A DNA stretch of 34,226 bases from a bacterium (lineage in GTDB: Bacteria; Actinomycetota; Acidimicrobiia; Acidimicrobiales; RAAP-2): the NCBI GenBank assembly GCA_027365055.1, contig DAHXOD010000006.1:1-34226 (forward strand), read 5' to 3'. Under the pieces are notes generated by a model, which saw only the letters and a program-made list of their open reading frames with translations, was not told the origin of the DNA and ran no database searches. Made by a program: the position numbers and the translations under genes. Below, piece after piece: positions 24,502 to 33,737 of the stretch (positions within the stretch are counted from its first letter, which is position 1; every line of letters starts with the position of its first letter).

Positions 24502-26433
24502 GTGGTGCGACGACCTCCCGCCGGCTCGATCCCGGATGCACCCGGCTCCTATCAGTTCCTCGATCAGGACGGCCGGGTGCTCTACGTCGGGAAGGCCAAG
24601 TCCCTCCGCCAACGGCTCGGTTCCTACTTTCAGGATCCCTCCGCCCTGGCGCCCCGGACCGCACAGATGGTGGCGCAGTCGGACCGGGTCGAGTGGATGG
24701 TGGTCAACAGCGAGGCCGAGGCCCTGCTGCTCGAGCACAACCTGATCTCGCGTTGGCAGCCCCGGTACAACGTGCGACTGAAGGACGACAAGAGCTACCC
24801 GTGGCTGGCGGTCACCGTCGCAGATACCTGGCCCCGGCCGGCGGTGGTCCGGGGGCGGAAGCGATCGGGGGTGCGCTATTTCGGCCCGTACCCCAACGTC
24901 GGGGCGATCCGCGAGACGCTCGATCTGCTGCTGCGCTCGTACCCGCTACGGACGTGCACCGACGGAAAGTTCCGGAGGCACGAGCGGCTGGGGCGACCGT
25001 GCCTGCTCTTCCACATCGACCGCTGCTCGGGACCGTGCGCCGGCGAGGTGGGGCGGGAGGAGTACGACCGGATGGTCGCCGACCTGATGGTGTTCCTCGG
25101 GGGCGAGACGAGCGCGCTCGAGCGCGGGCTCGAGGAGTCGATGCGGGCCGCCGCGTCGGCCCTCGAGTTCGAGCGGGCGTCCGTCTGGCGCGACAAGCTC
25201 GAAGCGGTCCGTTCGGCCGATGCGGTGCGTCAGATGGAGCTGGCGACCGGTGAGGACGTGGACGTGATCGGCATGGTCGAGGACGAGATCGAGGCCGCGG
25301 TGCAGGTCTTCCACGTGCGTTCGGGGAAGGTGGTCGGCCGACTCGGGATCCTGGTCGACAAGGTCGAGGATCTGTCGGCTTCCGCCCTGATGGCCCGGGT
25401 GCTGGTGGATGTCTACGCCGATCCGGCCGCCGGCGTCCCGGGCAGCATCCTCGTCCCGGTGCTCCCCGAGGACGCCGACGCGGTCCGGTCCTACCTGGCG
25501 GAACGCCGGGGGGGAGCCGTCGCGCTCCGGGTTCCCCTGCGGGGTGCGAAGCGGGCGCTGCAACAGACGGTCGAGCGCAACGCAGCAGAAGCGTTCCGCC
25601 GGCACCGCCTGCAGCGGACGTCGGACCACAACAGCCGGGCACGCGCCCTCGAGGCCCTGCAGCGGGAGCTGTCGCTTCCCGTGGCCCCGCTGCGCATCGA
25701 GTGCTACGACATGAGCCACCTGCAGGGCACCGATTACGTGGGTTCGATGGTGGTGTTCGAGGACGGGTTGGCGAAGAAGAGCGACTACCGACGGTTCAAC
25801 GTGGTCACCGTGGACGGCAACGACGACTACGCGGCCATGGAGGAGGTGCTGTCCCGCCGGTTGACGGCGCTGGTGGAGGACGAGCGCGAGGAACCCGCCT
25901 CGGAGCGGTCCCGTCGGAGGTTCGCCTACCCGCCGCAGCTGCTGCTGCTCGACGGCGGGTTGGGACAGCTCCATGTCGGGGTGCGGGTGCTCGCCCGTCT
26001 TGGGCTGACCGACCGGGTGCCCATCGCCTCGCTGGCCAAGAGTTTCGAAGAGGTGTTCGTGCCCGGTCGCGACCAGCCGATCCGGCTTCCCCGCCAGTCC
26101 GAGGCCCTCTACCTCCTGCAGCAGCTCCGCGACGAGGCCCACCGGTTCGCCATCTCGCACCACCGCGCACGGCGCGGGGCCCGCATGACCACCGGTGTGC
26201 TCGACGGGATCGAGGGCCTCGGGCCGAAGCGGCGTACCCGCCTGCTCGACCAGTTCGGTGGGCTGACCGCTTTGCGCGCCCTGTCGAAGGACGAGCTGAC
26301 CGGGGTGACCTGGTTGCCGGCCGCGGTCGGCGCGGCGGTGTTCGATCGGCTCCACACCCCGCTCTCACCGGAGCGCGGACCAACGGCCCGGCGTGGATCG
26401 GCCCGGGGGAGTCGTGGGAAGGTGGGGGAGTGA
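24502..26433 (+). CDS. uvrC: Excinuclease ABC subunit C
   Basis: GIY-YIG region IPDAPGSYQFLDQDGRVLYVGKAKSLRQRLGSYF; RIECYDMSHLQGTDYVGSMVVFEDG; C-terminal HhH GIEGLGPKRRTRLLDQFGGL. GTG start at 24502 preferred. Confidence 0.95.
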   Translation: MVRRPPAGSIPDAPGSYQFLDQDGRVLYVGKAKSLRQRLGSYFQDPSALAPRTAQMVAQSDRVEWMVVNSEAEALLLEHNLISRWQPRYNVRLKDDKSYPWLAVTVADTWPRPAVVRGRKRSGVRYFGPYPNVGAIRETLDLLLRSYPLRTCTDGKFRRHERLGRPCLLFHIDRCSGPCAGEVGREEYDRMVADLMVFLGGETSALERGLEESMRAAASALEFERASVWRDKLEAVRSADAVRQMELATGEDVDVIGMVEDEIEAAVQVFHVRSGKVVGRLGILVDKVEDLSASALMARVLVDVYADPAAGVPGSILVPVLPEDADAVRSYLAERRGGAVALRVPLRGAKRALQQTVERNAAEAFRRHRLQRTSDHNSRARALEALQRELSLPVAPLRIECYDMSHLQGTDYVGSMVVFEDGLAKKSDYRRFNVVTVDGNDDYAAMEEVLSRRLTALVEDEREEPASERSRRRFAYPPQLLLLDGGLGQLHVGVRVLARLGLTDRVPIASLAKSFEEVFVPGRDQPIRLPRQSEALYLLQQLRDEAHRFAISHHRARRGARMTTGVLDGIEGLGPKRRTRLLDQFGGLTALRALSKDELTGVTWLPAAVGAAVFDRLHTPLSPERGPTARRGSARGSRGKVGE

Positions 26434-27281
26434 GCGAATACCTGGTGGTCACCGGCATGTCCGGGGCGGGGCGCTCGACGGCGGCGGCCACCCTCGAGGA
26501 TCTTGGATGGTTCGTGATCGACAACATGCCCCCCGCCCTGATCTCGAAAGTGTCCGAGCTGGTGGACGGCGCGGGGTCGGAGATGGAGCGGGTGGCGCTG
26601 GTCGTCGGTCGGGGTGGCGGGGAGCTCGACGACGTGCTGCCGGCGATCGACGCCCTCCGCGCCGGCCGCCACCGCGTGCGGATCCTGTTCCTCGACGCCG
26701 CCGACGACGTGCTGATCCGCCGGTTCGAAGGAACCCGGAGGCGTCACCCTCAGGTGGCTCGCGGCGTGGAGGAGTCGGTGAGCGACGAGCGACGGCTCCT
26801 CGCCGACCTCCGGGACCGTGCCGACCTGGTCGTGGACACCGGCGACCTGAACACCAACCAGCTTCGGTCCCGGTTGCTCGAGGTGTTCGGCGAGGAGGAT
26901 GCCGGGGCCACCATGCGCACGTCGATCCTCTCCTTCGGGTTCAAGCACGGCGTGCCCATCGACGTGGATCTCCTCTTCGATTGCCGGTTCCTTCCCAACC
27001 CGTACTGGGACGAGGCGCTTCGCAGCCACAGCGGGCTCGAAGCGCCGGTCCGGGCGTACGTGCTCGAACGGCCGGAGACCGCCGCGTTCCTCGAAAAGCT
27101 CGAGGACCTGCTCGACATGCTCCTCCCGGCGTACGTGCGGGAGGGGAAGTCCTACCTGACCGTGGCGATGGGCTGTACCGGGGGGCGGCACCGTTCGGTG
27201 GTGCTGGCCGAGGAGCTCGGCCGACGGCTCGGTGCCCGCGGCGTCCCCGCCGCCGTGTTCCACCGCGACGTCGACCGGTGA
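26430..27281 (+). CDS. rapZ: RapZ-family nucleotide-binding protein
   Basis: VVTGMSGAGRSTAAATLEDLGWFVIDNMPPALI; SFGFKHGVPIDVDLLFDCRFLPNPYW; VAMGCTGGRHRSVVLAEELG. GTGA overlap with uvrC. Confidence 0.93.
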   Translation: MSEYLVVTGMSGAGRSTAAATLEDLGWFVIDNMPPALISKVSELVDGAGSEMERVALVVGRGGGELDDVLPAIDALRAGRHRVRILFLDAADDVLIRRFEGTRRRHPQVARGVEESVSDERRLLADLRDRADLVVDTGDLNTNQLRSRLLEVFGEEDAGATMRTSILSFGFKHGVPIDVDLLFDCRFLPNPYWDEALRSHSGLEAPVRAYVLERPETAAFLEKLEDLLDMLLPAYVREGKSYLTVAMGCTGGRHRSVVLAEELGRRLGARGVPAAVFHRDVDR

Positions 27282-28156
27282 ATCGGTCCGGCGGAGACCA
27301 GATCCGGGTGGTGGCGATCGGGGGTGGCCACGGGCTGGCGGCGACCCTCCGTGCCGTGCGGACCCTCACCGACGCGGTCACCGCGGTGGTGTCGGTCGCC
27401 GACGACGGCGGATCCTCCGGACGGCTGCGCGAGCTGCTCGACATCGTGGCGCCGGGGGACCTGCGCAAGTGCATGGTGGCTCTGGCCGAGCCCGGCTCGT
27501 TGCTGGCCCGGGCGTTCGCCCACCGGTTCACCGAACAGGAGTTGGCCGGCCACGCGCTCGGCAACCTGATCCTGGCCGGGCTGATGGAGGTTGCCGGCGA
27601 CACCGTCGCCGGCATCGACGAGGCGTGCCGCTTGCTGGGCGTGCGCGGGCGGGTGCTGCCGGCGACGTCCACGCCGGTCGTGCTCGAAGCGACCTCGGAG
27701 CTGGGCCAGGTGGCGGGCCAGGTGGCGGTGATGGAGATGACCGGTCTACGGCAGGTGACCCTGGTGCCACCCGACGCACCGTCTCCGCCGGAGGCGATCG
27801 ACGCGATCGAGGAGGCCGACCTGATCGTGATCGGACCCGGTTCGCTGTACACCAGCGTGCTCGCCGCCGTGGTGGTGCCCGGCGTGCTCGACGCCGTCCG
27901 TCGCACTCGGGCCCGGACCGCGTATGTGTGCAATCTCCGCCCCCAGGAACCCGAGACGGCCGGGTTCGACGTGGGTATGCACCTCGCTGCCCTGGTCGCC
28001 CACGGCGTGCACGTCGACGTCGCGGTGGCCGACCTCGCGGGCATGGCCCTTGGCGAGCCCGGCGTGCCGGTGGTCACCGGCGACCTGGCCAGGCCCAATG
28101 GGCTCGCCCACGACCCGGCGAAACTGGCGAACGTCCTCGCCGATCTGCTCGGGTGA
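27278..28156 (+). CDS. yvcK: YvcK/CofD-like (gluconeogenesis factor) family protein
   Basis: VVAIGGGHGLAATLRAVRTL, VSVADDGGSSGRLRELLDIVAPGDLRKCMVAL, IGPGSLYTSVLAAVVVPGV. GTGA overlap with rapZ. Confidence 0.92.
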   Translation: MNRSGGDQIRVVAIGGGHGLAATLRAVRTLTDAVTAVVSVADDGGSSGRLRELLDIVAPGDLRKCMVALAEPGSLLARAFAHRFTEQELAGHALGNLILAGLMEVAGDTVAGIDEACRLLGVRGRVLPATSTPVVLEATSELGQVAGQVAVMEMTGLRQVTLVPPDAPSPPEAIDAIEEADLIVIGPGSLYTSVLAAVVVPGVLDAVRRTRARTAYVCNLRPQEPETAGFDVGMHLAALVAHGVHVDVAVADLAGMALGEPGVPVVTGDLARPNGLAHDPAKLANVLADLLG

Positions 28157-28179
28157 CGACCCGGTGGTCCCGTTTGCCC

Positions 28180-28306
28180 TAGCTTTGTCGCTGCGGATCA
28201 CCGGGATCCACGGAACCAGGGGAGATCGCATCGCCGATGCGCTCCCGGGTTGGAGCAACGATCGTGTCCGGCCAGTGCTTGCCGGACGGAATGAGGTAGT
28301 GGAGCC
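28180..28306 (+). promoter_or_regulatory. Candidate gap promoter (TAGCTT, 28180-28185) and structured 5' leader
   Basis: Two hairpins: GGGAG-at-CGCAT-cgccg-ATGCG-CTCCC (28220-28246) and GTCCGGC-cagtgctt-GCCGGAC (28266-28287), before the gap ATG at 28307. Confidence 0.45.
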
Positions 28307-29332
28307 ATGACCGTTCGGGTCGGGATCAACGGGTTCGGTCGGATCGGGCGCAACTACGTGCGCGCCGTCCGGGCGCTCGGAGCTGACGTCGAGGTGGTCG
28401 CGGTCAACGACCTCACCTCGGCCGCGACCCTGGCCCATCTGCTGGCCTATGACTCGACCCACGGCCGCTTCGGCTCCGAGGTGGCGGCCGTCTCCGATCG
28501 GATCGAGTTCGACGGGAAGGGCATCCGGGTGCTGGGAGAGCGCGACCCGTCGGCACTCCCCTGGGGCGAGCTCGGAGTGGACGTGGTGGTCGAAGCGACC
28601 GGACTCTTCACCTCGCGGGCGACGGCCGCGGCCCATCTGGAAGGGGGCGCCTCGCGGGTGATCGTCTCCGCCCCTGCGACCGATGTCGATGCGACCTTCG
28701 TGGTCGGAGTCAACGACCACCAGTTCGATCCGGAATCCCACGTCGTGGTGTCCAATGCGTCGTGCACCACCAACTGCTTCGTCCCTCTGGTCAAAGTGCT
28801 CGACGACGCGTTCGGGGTCGAGTCGGGCCTGATGACGACCGTGCATGCGTTCACCAACGACCAGAACCTGCTCGATTTGCCGCACAAGGATCTGCGACGG
28901 GCTCGGTCGGCTCCGGTCAATATCGTCCCGGCGTCGTCGGGCGCGGCCCGGGCCACCAAGCTGGTACTGCCGCTGATGGAGGGAAGGCTCGACGGCGCCG
29001 CGTTGCGGGTGCCGGTCGCCGACGGTTCCATCACGGACTTTACCGCCGTGGTTCCCGGTTCGGTGACCGTCGACCAGGTGAACCAGGCGTTCGCCTCGGC
29101 GGCTGGGTTCGGGCCGCTCTCCCGGGTGCTCGACTACACCGAGGCCCCGATCGTCTCGTCGGACATCGTCGGCAATCCGGCGTCGTGCACGTTCGATGCC
29201 GGGCTCACCATGGTGATGCCGTCGGCCTCGGGGATCTCGCTGGTGAAGGTGCAAGGCTGGTACGACAACGAATGGGGCTATGCGAACCGCCTCGTCGACT
29301 TGTCGCTGATCGTGGGCGGTGCCGGCGCCTGA
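28307..29332 (+). CDS. gap: Glyceraldehyde-3-phosphate dehydrogenase, type I
   Basis: VRVGINGFGRIGRNYVRA, SNASCTTNCFVPL, VHAFTNDQNLLD, QGWYDNEWGYANRLVDL. Confidence 0.95.
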   Translation: MTVRVGINGFGRIGRNYVRAVRALGADVEVVAVNDLTSAATLAHLLAYDSTHGRFGSEVAAVSDRIEFDGKGIRVLGERDPSALPWGELGVDVVVEATGLFTSRATAAAHLEGGASRVIVSAPATDVDATFVVGVNDHQFDPESHVVVSNASCTTNCFVPLVKVLDDAFGVESGLMTTVHAFTNDQNLLDLPHKDLRRARSAPVNIVPASSGAARATKLVLPLMEGRLDGAALRVPVADGSITDFTAVVPGSVTVDQVNQAFASAAGFGPLSRVLDYTEAPIVSSDIVGNPASCTFDAGLTMVMPSASGISLVKVQGWYDNEWGYANRLVDLSLIVGGAGA

Positions 29333-29357
29333 CGCGCCGGCCGGAGGGGAAATCATC

Positions 29358-30572
29358 ATGACGTCGACCGGCAGCTTCAACCCGCTCCTGCGAGGGCTTC
29401 CGTTGCTCGGAGACCTCCCGGCGCTCGACGGGGCAAGCGTGCTGGTCCGCGTCGATTTCAACGTGCCTCTCCGGGCCGAGGGCGGCGCGGTGGCGACGGT
29501 GGCGGACGACTTCCGCATGCGCGCCGCGGTTCCGACCATCGAGTACCTGCTCGACCAAGGTGCGCGGGTGACCGCGTGCACCCACCTCGGACGCCCTGAC
29601 GGTGTACCCGATGCCCGGTGGGAGATGACTCCGGTGCGGGACCGCCTGGCCGAGCTCGCCCCCAGGGTCGAGCTGCTCGAGAACCTCCGTTTCGACCCGG
29701 GAGAGACCGGCTGCGATCCCGACTTTGTGGCCAAGTTGGTCAACGGGCACGATGCCTATGTCAACGAGGCGTTCGGGGTATGCCACCGTTCGCACGCATC
29801 GGTGGTGGGGCCCCCGCGGCAGATCCCGAGCGCAGCCGGGCTCCTCCTCCAGCGCGAGCTGGAGGTGCTGGGTGGCCTGCTTGTCACCCCCCGCCGGCCA
29901 TTCGTGGCGGTCGTCGGGGGAGCCAAGGTCGCCGACAAACTGGGGGTTCTCAGCGCGCTGATCGACCGGGTCGACGTCCTGCTGGTCGGCGGGGGCATGG
30001 CCTTCACCTTCTTGGCCGCTGCCGGCCACCAGGTCGGCGGGTCGATGGTCGACCAGGATCGGATCGACGACTGCGCCGCACTGCTCGCCACGGGGAAGGC
30101 GATCCTGATCCCACACGACACGATGGCGCTCGAGCCTGGAGCGAGGTTCGGAGACGGCTGCCAGGACGGTCGGCTGCGCCTGGTGGGGAGGGACGTGCCC
30201 GACGGCTGGACCGGGCTGGATATCGGCCCCGAGACGGTCGAGCGCTACGCGCGTGAGATCGCCGTTGCGGGCACCGTGTTGTGGAACGGCCCGATGGGAG
30301 TGTTCGAGGACAGCCGGTTCGCCGCCGGCACCAGGGGCATCGCCCAAGCGGTCGCCACCTGCGACGGGTTCACCGTCGTCGGTGGGGGAGACAGCGCCGC
30401 GGCCGTCGACGCGCTGGGACTGTCCGATCAGGTCGACTTCATCTCGACCGGAGGTGGTGCGTCCCTCGAGCTGATCGAGCACGGCGACCTCCCCGGTCTC
30501 GCAGCGCTCCGCGGCGCCTCGAATGCACCCCGGCCCGGTGCGGCGCCGACCAGAACGCGTTCGCTCCGGTGA
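29358..30572 (+). CDS. pgk: Phosphoglycerate kinase
   Basis: VLVRVDFNVPLR, THLGRPDG, ENLRFDPGE, VVGGAKVADKLGVL, WNGPMGVFE, VGGGDSAAAV. Start ATG 29358 with GGAGGGGA RBS. Confidence 0.95.
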   Translation: MTSTGSFNPLLRGLPLLGDLPALDGASVLVRVDFNVPLRAEGGAVATVADDFRMRAAVPTIEYLLDQGARVTACTHLGRPDGVPDARWEMTPVRDRLAELAPRVELLENLRFDPGETGCDPDFVAKLVNGHDAYVNEAFGVCHRSHASVVGPPRQIPSAAGLLLQRELEVLGGLLVTPRRPFVAVVGGAKVADKLGVLSALIDRVDVLLVGGGMAFTFLAAAGHQVGGSMVDQDRIDDCAALLATGKAILIPHDTMALEPGARFGDGCQDGRLRLVGRDVPDGWTGLDIGPETVERYAREIAVAGTVLWNGPMGVFEDSRFAAGTRGIAQAVATCDGFTVVGGGDSAAAVDALGLSDQVDFISTGGGASLELIEHGDLPGLAALRGASNAPRPGAAPTRTRSLR

Positions 30573-31345
30573 GTGCCACCCGGCGACCGATCGTCAGCGG
30601 CAACTGGAAGATGAACCTCGACCACTTCGAGGCCATCCACGCGGCCAGATCCCTGGGCCTTCGGCTGACGCCCCGTGCTGCTGCCGCGGTCGATGTGACC
30701 ATTCATCCCCCGTTCACCGATCTCCGGTCGGTACAGACGGTGGTGGAGGCGGAGGGGATTCCGGTGTCCCTCGGTGCGCAGAACTGCGCGATCGAAGACG
30801 CCGGCGCGTTCACCGGCGAGGTCAGCCCCCGCATGCTGGCCAGGTTGCACGTGACCTCGGTGATCGTCGGCCACTCTGAGCGGCGCCGCCTGTTCGGGGA
30901 GACCGACGAGCTGGTGGCGGCCAAAGCGTCGGCGGTGGTGCGCAACGGGATGATCCCAGTGTGCTGCGTGGGAGAGACCGAAGAGGAGCGCGAAGCCGGT
31001 GCAGCCCGCGATCGCCTGGCTGCCCAGCTGGCGCCGATCACCTCGGCCCTGGGCCCCGCCGTCACCGGAACGGTAGTCATCGCCTACGAGCCGGTCTGGG
31101 CGATCGGCACCGGACGGGCCGCCACCCCCGATGATGCCCAGGAGGCATGCCGGTGGATCCGCGACTTGGTCCGGACTGCCTCGGGTGACCAGGCGGCGGA
31201 CACCGTCCGCATTCAGTACGGCGGATCGGTGTCGCCGGCCAACACCAGTTCCTTGATGGCCGGCGAGGATGTCGACGGGCTGCTGGTCGGGGGTGCCAGC
31301 CTCGATGCGGCGGCATTCGTCGACATCGTGACCGCCGCGGCCTGA
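30569..31345 (+). CDS. tpiA: Triosephosphate isomerase
   Basis: IVSGNWKMNLDHFEA, VIVGHSERRRLFGETDE, IAYEPVWAIGTGRAATPD, IQYGGSVSPAN; GTGA overlap with pgk. Confidence 0.95.
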   Translation: MSATRRPIVSGNWKMNLDHFEAIHAARSLGLRLTPRAAAAVDVTIHPPFTDLRSVQTVVEAEGIPVSLGAQNCAIEDAGAFTGEVSPRMLARLHVTSVIVGHSERRRLFGETDELVAAKASAVVRNGMIPVCCVGETEEEREAGAARDRLAAQLAPITSALGPAVTGTVVIAYEPVWAIGTGRAATPDDAQEACRWIRDLVRTASGDQAADTVRIQYGGSVSPANTSSLMAGEDVDGLLVGGASLDAAAFVDIVTAAA

Positions 31346-31363
31346 CCGGTCGCTTGGGTTTGC

Positions 31364-31369
31364 TACCCT
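31364..31369 (+). promoter_or_regulatory. Putative -10 box (TACCCT) of secG
   Basis: TACCCT in the tpiA-secG gap, about 35 nt before the secG GTG; upstream TTGGGT is a weak -35-like element. Confidence 0.4.
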
Positions 31370-31403
31370 TTGGGTCGGTGCAGATCGGAAGGAACGAGTC
31401 GAC

Positions 31404-31634
31404 GTGTTGACGGCAGTGATTGTGGTGGTGCAGATCCTGGCGTGCCTGGCACTGATCTTCCTCGTCCTGATGCACAGTGGCAAGGGTGGCGGCCTCTCCG
31501 ACATGTTCGGCGGCTCGGTCGGCACCGCGGCGGCCGGTTCCACCGTGGTGGAGAAGAACCTCGACCGCATCACCATCACGGTGGCGGTCATCTTCGGGTT
31601 CACCAACCTGATCCTCATCCTCCGTCTGCAGTGA
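31404..31634 (+). CDS. secG: Protein translocase subunit SecG
   Basis: 76 aa; VVVQILACLALIFLVLMHSGKGGGLSDMFGGS...second TM VAVIFGFTNLILIL. Confidence 0.93.
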   Translation: MLTAVIVVVQILACLALIFLVLMHSGKGGGLSDMFGGSVGTAAAGSTVVEKNLDRITITVAVIFGFTNLILILRLQ

Positions 31635-33418
31635 CCCCCGGTGGCGCCGCACCGGTCGGGCGCCACGGACGGCTAGCGGCCTTCTGGGCGGAACGACGGT
31701 CGCGCTGGACGCTCCCGCTGGTCATCATCGCGGTGATCGTGCTGGTCGCGGTGATCGACCATGTCGGATCGCACCGGATCAGTCAGGTCGACCAGCCCGC
31801 GGTCTCCCAGCTGGTCCCGGCCGCGGGCGGTTCCGCGGTGGTCGATCTGGGTCGAGCGTGGAATGGGTTCAATCCCGGGACCCCGGCAGGGGCTGCTTCG
31901 GCGACGCCGACGTTGCTTGCCCCGGTGCTGCCGAGCGCGTTTGTCGTGAACCCCAAGCTCGGCACCGAATTGAACAGCAACCTGCTGGCGAGTGTCGAGG
32001 TCACGTCCACGTCCCCTCTGACGGTGCACTACGTCATCGACCCGCGGGCGGTGTGGTCGGACGGGGTCCCGGTGAGCGCCGCCGACTTCGTCTATGCATG
32101 GCAGTCCCAGCGGGGGACCGGTGTCAGCGTGCATGGGCATCCGGATCAGGTGGCCTCCACCCTGGGCTATCGCGACATCGCCTCGGTCACCGGCAGTGAC
32201 GGAGGCAAAACGGTCACGGTGGTCTTCGCCAAGCCGTTCACCGATTGGAGGTTGCTGTTCCACGAGATGGTCCCGGCGCATGTGGCCCAGCGGGTCGGAT
32301 GGAATCGAGGATTTGCCACGTTCAATCCGTCGGTGGTCCTCTCCGCCGGTCCCTACCTGGTCCGGTCGGTCTCTCCGGCGGGAGTGGCCGTGCTGGTGCG
32401 CAACCCCAAGTGGTGGGGTGCCAGTCCGTCTCTCGACCGGTTGACGGTGCGGGCCGCCACGCCCCAGCCGGATTGGCTGTCGGCTCTGGCCGGGTCGAGC
32501 CGGATGGTCGCCCATCCGGAGACGTTCGGGACGGGGACGATGAATGCGGTGTCGTCGTTGCCCGATGCACAGGGCACGGTGGCCCCCTCGCTGTCGTTTC
32601 TGCAATTGGAGTTCAACGTCACCGCACCTGCCACCTCGTCCGCAATCGTGCGTGAGGCGGTGGCGCACGGGATCGATCGCACGGCGTTGCTGGCCCAGAC
32701 CGTCGGCATCGTCGATCCGAGCCTGACGGTGATCGAGGATCATCTGGCCGTCCCCTCCCAGGGGGCGTACGTCGCCTCGTCGGCCGCGTCCGGGTACGAC
32801 GTCGCCGATCCGGCCGCGGTCGGAACCCTGATGGTCAGCGCTGGTTACCACCGGGGGGTGGACGGGCGGTATGTGGATGCGAGCGGTGTCCCTTTCGTCC
32901 TGCGGCTGGCGGTGGAGCGGGGGGATCCATGGCTCGGCCAGGTGGCCACGGCGCTCGCGGCCCAGTTGGTGGCGGTGGGGTTCACCGTGGTCACCGTTCC
33001 GGTCAGTGGGCCCGCCGGCCTGACGGCGGCGGCCCGGACCGGCTCCTACGACATGGCCCTGGTGCGGCGCACGGCCAGTGCCTTCCTCACGTCCACCGCC
33101 GGCTGGTACTCCACGTCCGCCAGCTTGTCGGGGAGTGGTGCTGACGCCAACTGGAGCAACTTCAACGATCCGGAAGTCGACCAGCTGTTCTCTCAGGCCG
33201 CGCGCGATCTGAACCCGGTCACCGGCGCCGCTGCGTATGCACAGGTCGACGACCAACTTTGGGACCAGATGGTGGCACTGCCCCTGTTCGGGGAACCGGC
33301 GTTGGTGGCCAATGGAGTGCAACTGACGAACGTGCAGTACAACCCGTCGAGGGACGGGTTGCTCTGGAACGTGGCCGACTGGACGATCCTGAGCCCGAAG
33401 GCCGCTCATCGGACCTGA
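31631..33418 (+). CDS. Family-5 (peptide-type) substrate-binding protein with N-terminal TM anchor
   Basis: N-terminal hydrophobic segment LPLVIIAVIVLVAVI; SBP motif VIDPRAVWSDGVPVSAADFVYAWQ; GTGA overlap with secG. Confidence 0.85.
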   Translation: MTPGGAAPVGRHGRLAAFWAERRSRWTLPLVIIAVIVLVAVIDHVGSHRISQVDQPAVSQLVPAAGGSAVVDLGRAWNGFNPGTPAGAASATPTLLAPVLPSAFVVNPKLGTELNSNLLASVEVTSTSPLTVHYVIDPRAVWSDGVPVSAADFVYAWQSQRGTGVSVHGHPDQVASTLGYRDIASVTGSDGGKTVTVVFAKPFTDWRLLFHEMVPAHVAQRVGWNRGFATFNPSVVLSAGPYLVRSVSPAGVAVLVRNPKWWGASPSLDRLTVRAATPQPDWLSALAGSSRMVAHPETFGTGTMNAVSSLPDAQGTVAPSLSFLQLEFNVTAPATSSAIVREAVAHGIDRTALLAQTVGIVDPSLTVIEDHLAVPSQGAYVASSAASGYDVADPAAVGTLMVSAGYHRGVDGRYVDASGVPFVLRLAVERGDPWLGQVATALAAQLVAVGFTVVTVPVSGPAGLTAAARTGSYDMALVRRTASAFLTSTAGWYSTSASLSGSGADANWSNFNDPEVDQLFSQAARDLNPVTGAAAYAQVDDQLWDQMVALPLFGEPALVANGVQLTNVQYNPSRDGLLWNVADWTILSPKAAHRT

Positions 33419-33445
33419 CCGTCCACCGGAGCGTGTGCGAGGAAC

Positions 33446-33462
33446 GCGCCGGGTGTCGGCGC
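33446..33462. terminator. Possible terminator hairpin GCGCCG-GGTGT-CGGCGC
   Basis: Perfect 6-bp stem just after the SBP stop codon; no U-tract. Confidence 0.35.
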
Positions 33463-33534
33463 CGTGATCCGTCAGAGCAGGGCATCCGGTCGCGCTACGA
33501 TTCCCCTGTTGCCGGTCCCCGATCGGTGACCATT

Positions 33535-33621
33535 GTCGGAGTGGCGGAATAGGCAGACGCGCCAGCTTGAGGGGCTGGTGCCCGCAAGGGCGTGGGGGTT
33601 CAAGTCCCCCCTCCGACACCA
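33535..33621 (+). tRNA. tRNA-Leu (anticodon GAG), CCA encoded
   Basis: GTCGGAGTGGCGGAATAGGCAGACGCGCCAGCTTGAGGGGCTGGTGCCCGCAAGGGCGTGGGGGTTCAAGTCCCCCCTCCGACACCA; TACGAT -10-like box at 33496-33501. Confidence 0.95.
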
Positions 33622-33737
33622 TTCACTGGGTTCCAGCCCAACATTCGGTGTCTCAAGTGAAATTTGACGGGCCAGGCTCCCCGTCCCCGCTTGAACACCC
33701 CGTTCCCGCAGCTGGGAGCCCTGCACCCCGGGCGCCG

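Noticed and set aside
26430-27281. RapZ Walker A with Arg (GMSGAGRST) instead of Lys
   Set aside because: As I recall, the M. tuberculosis homolog Rv1421 also has an Arg-containing GAGRGT motif, so likely lineage-typical rather than loss of function.
28266-28287. gap-leader hairpin as an ANTAR (PdtaR) target, since the loop contains AGTGCT with A1 and G4
   Set aside because: Needs a C-U mismatch to close a hexaloop, and the neighbouring hairpin has a 5-nt loop, so the two-hexaloop ANTAR target motif is not met.
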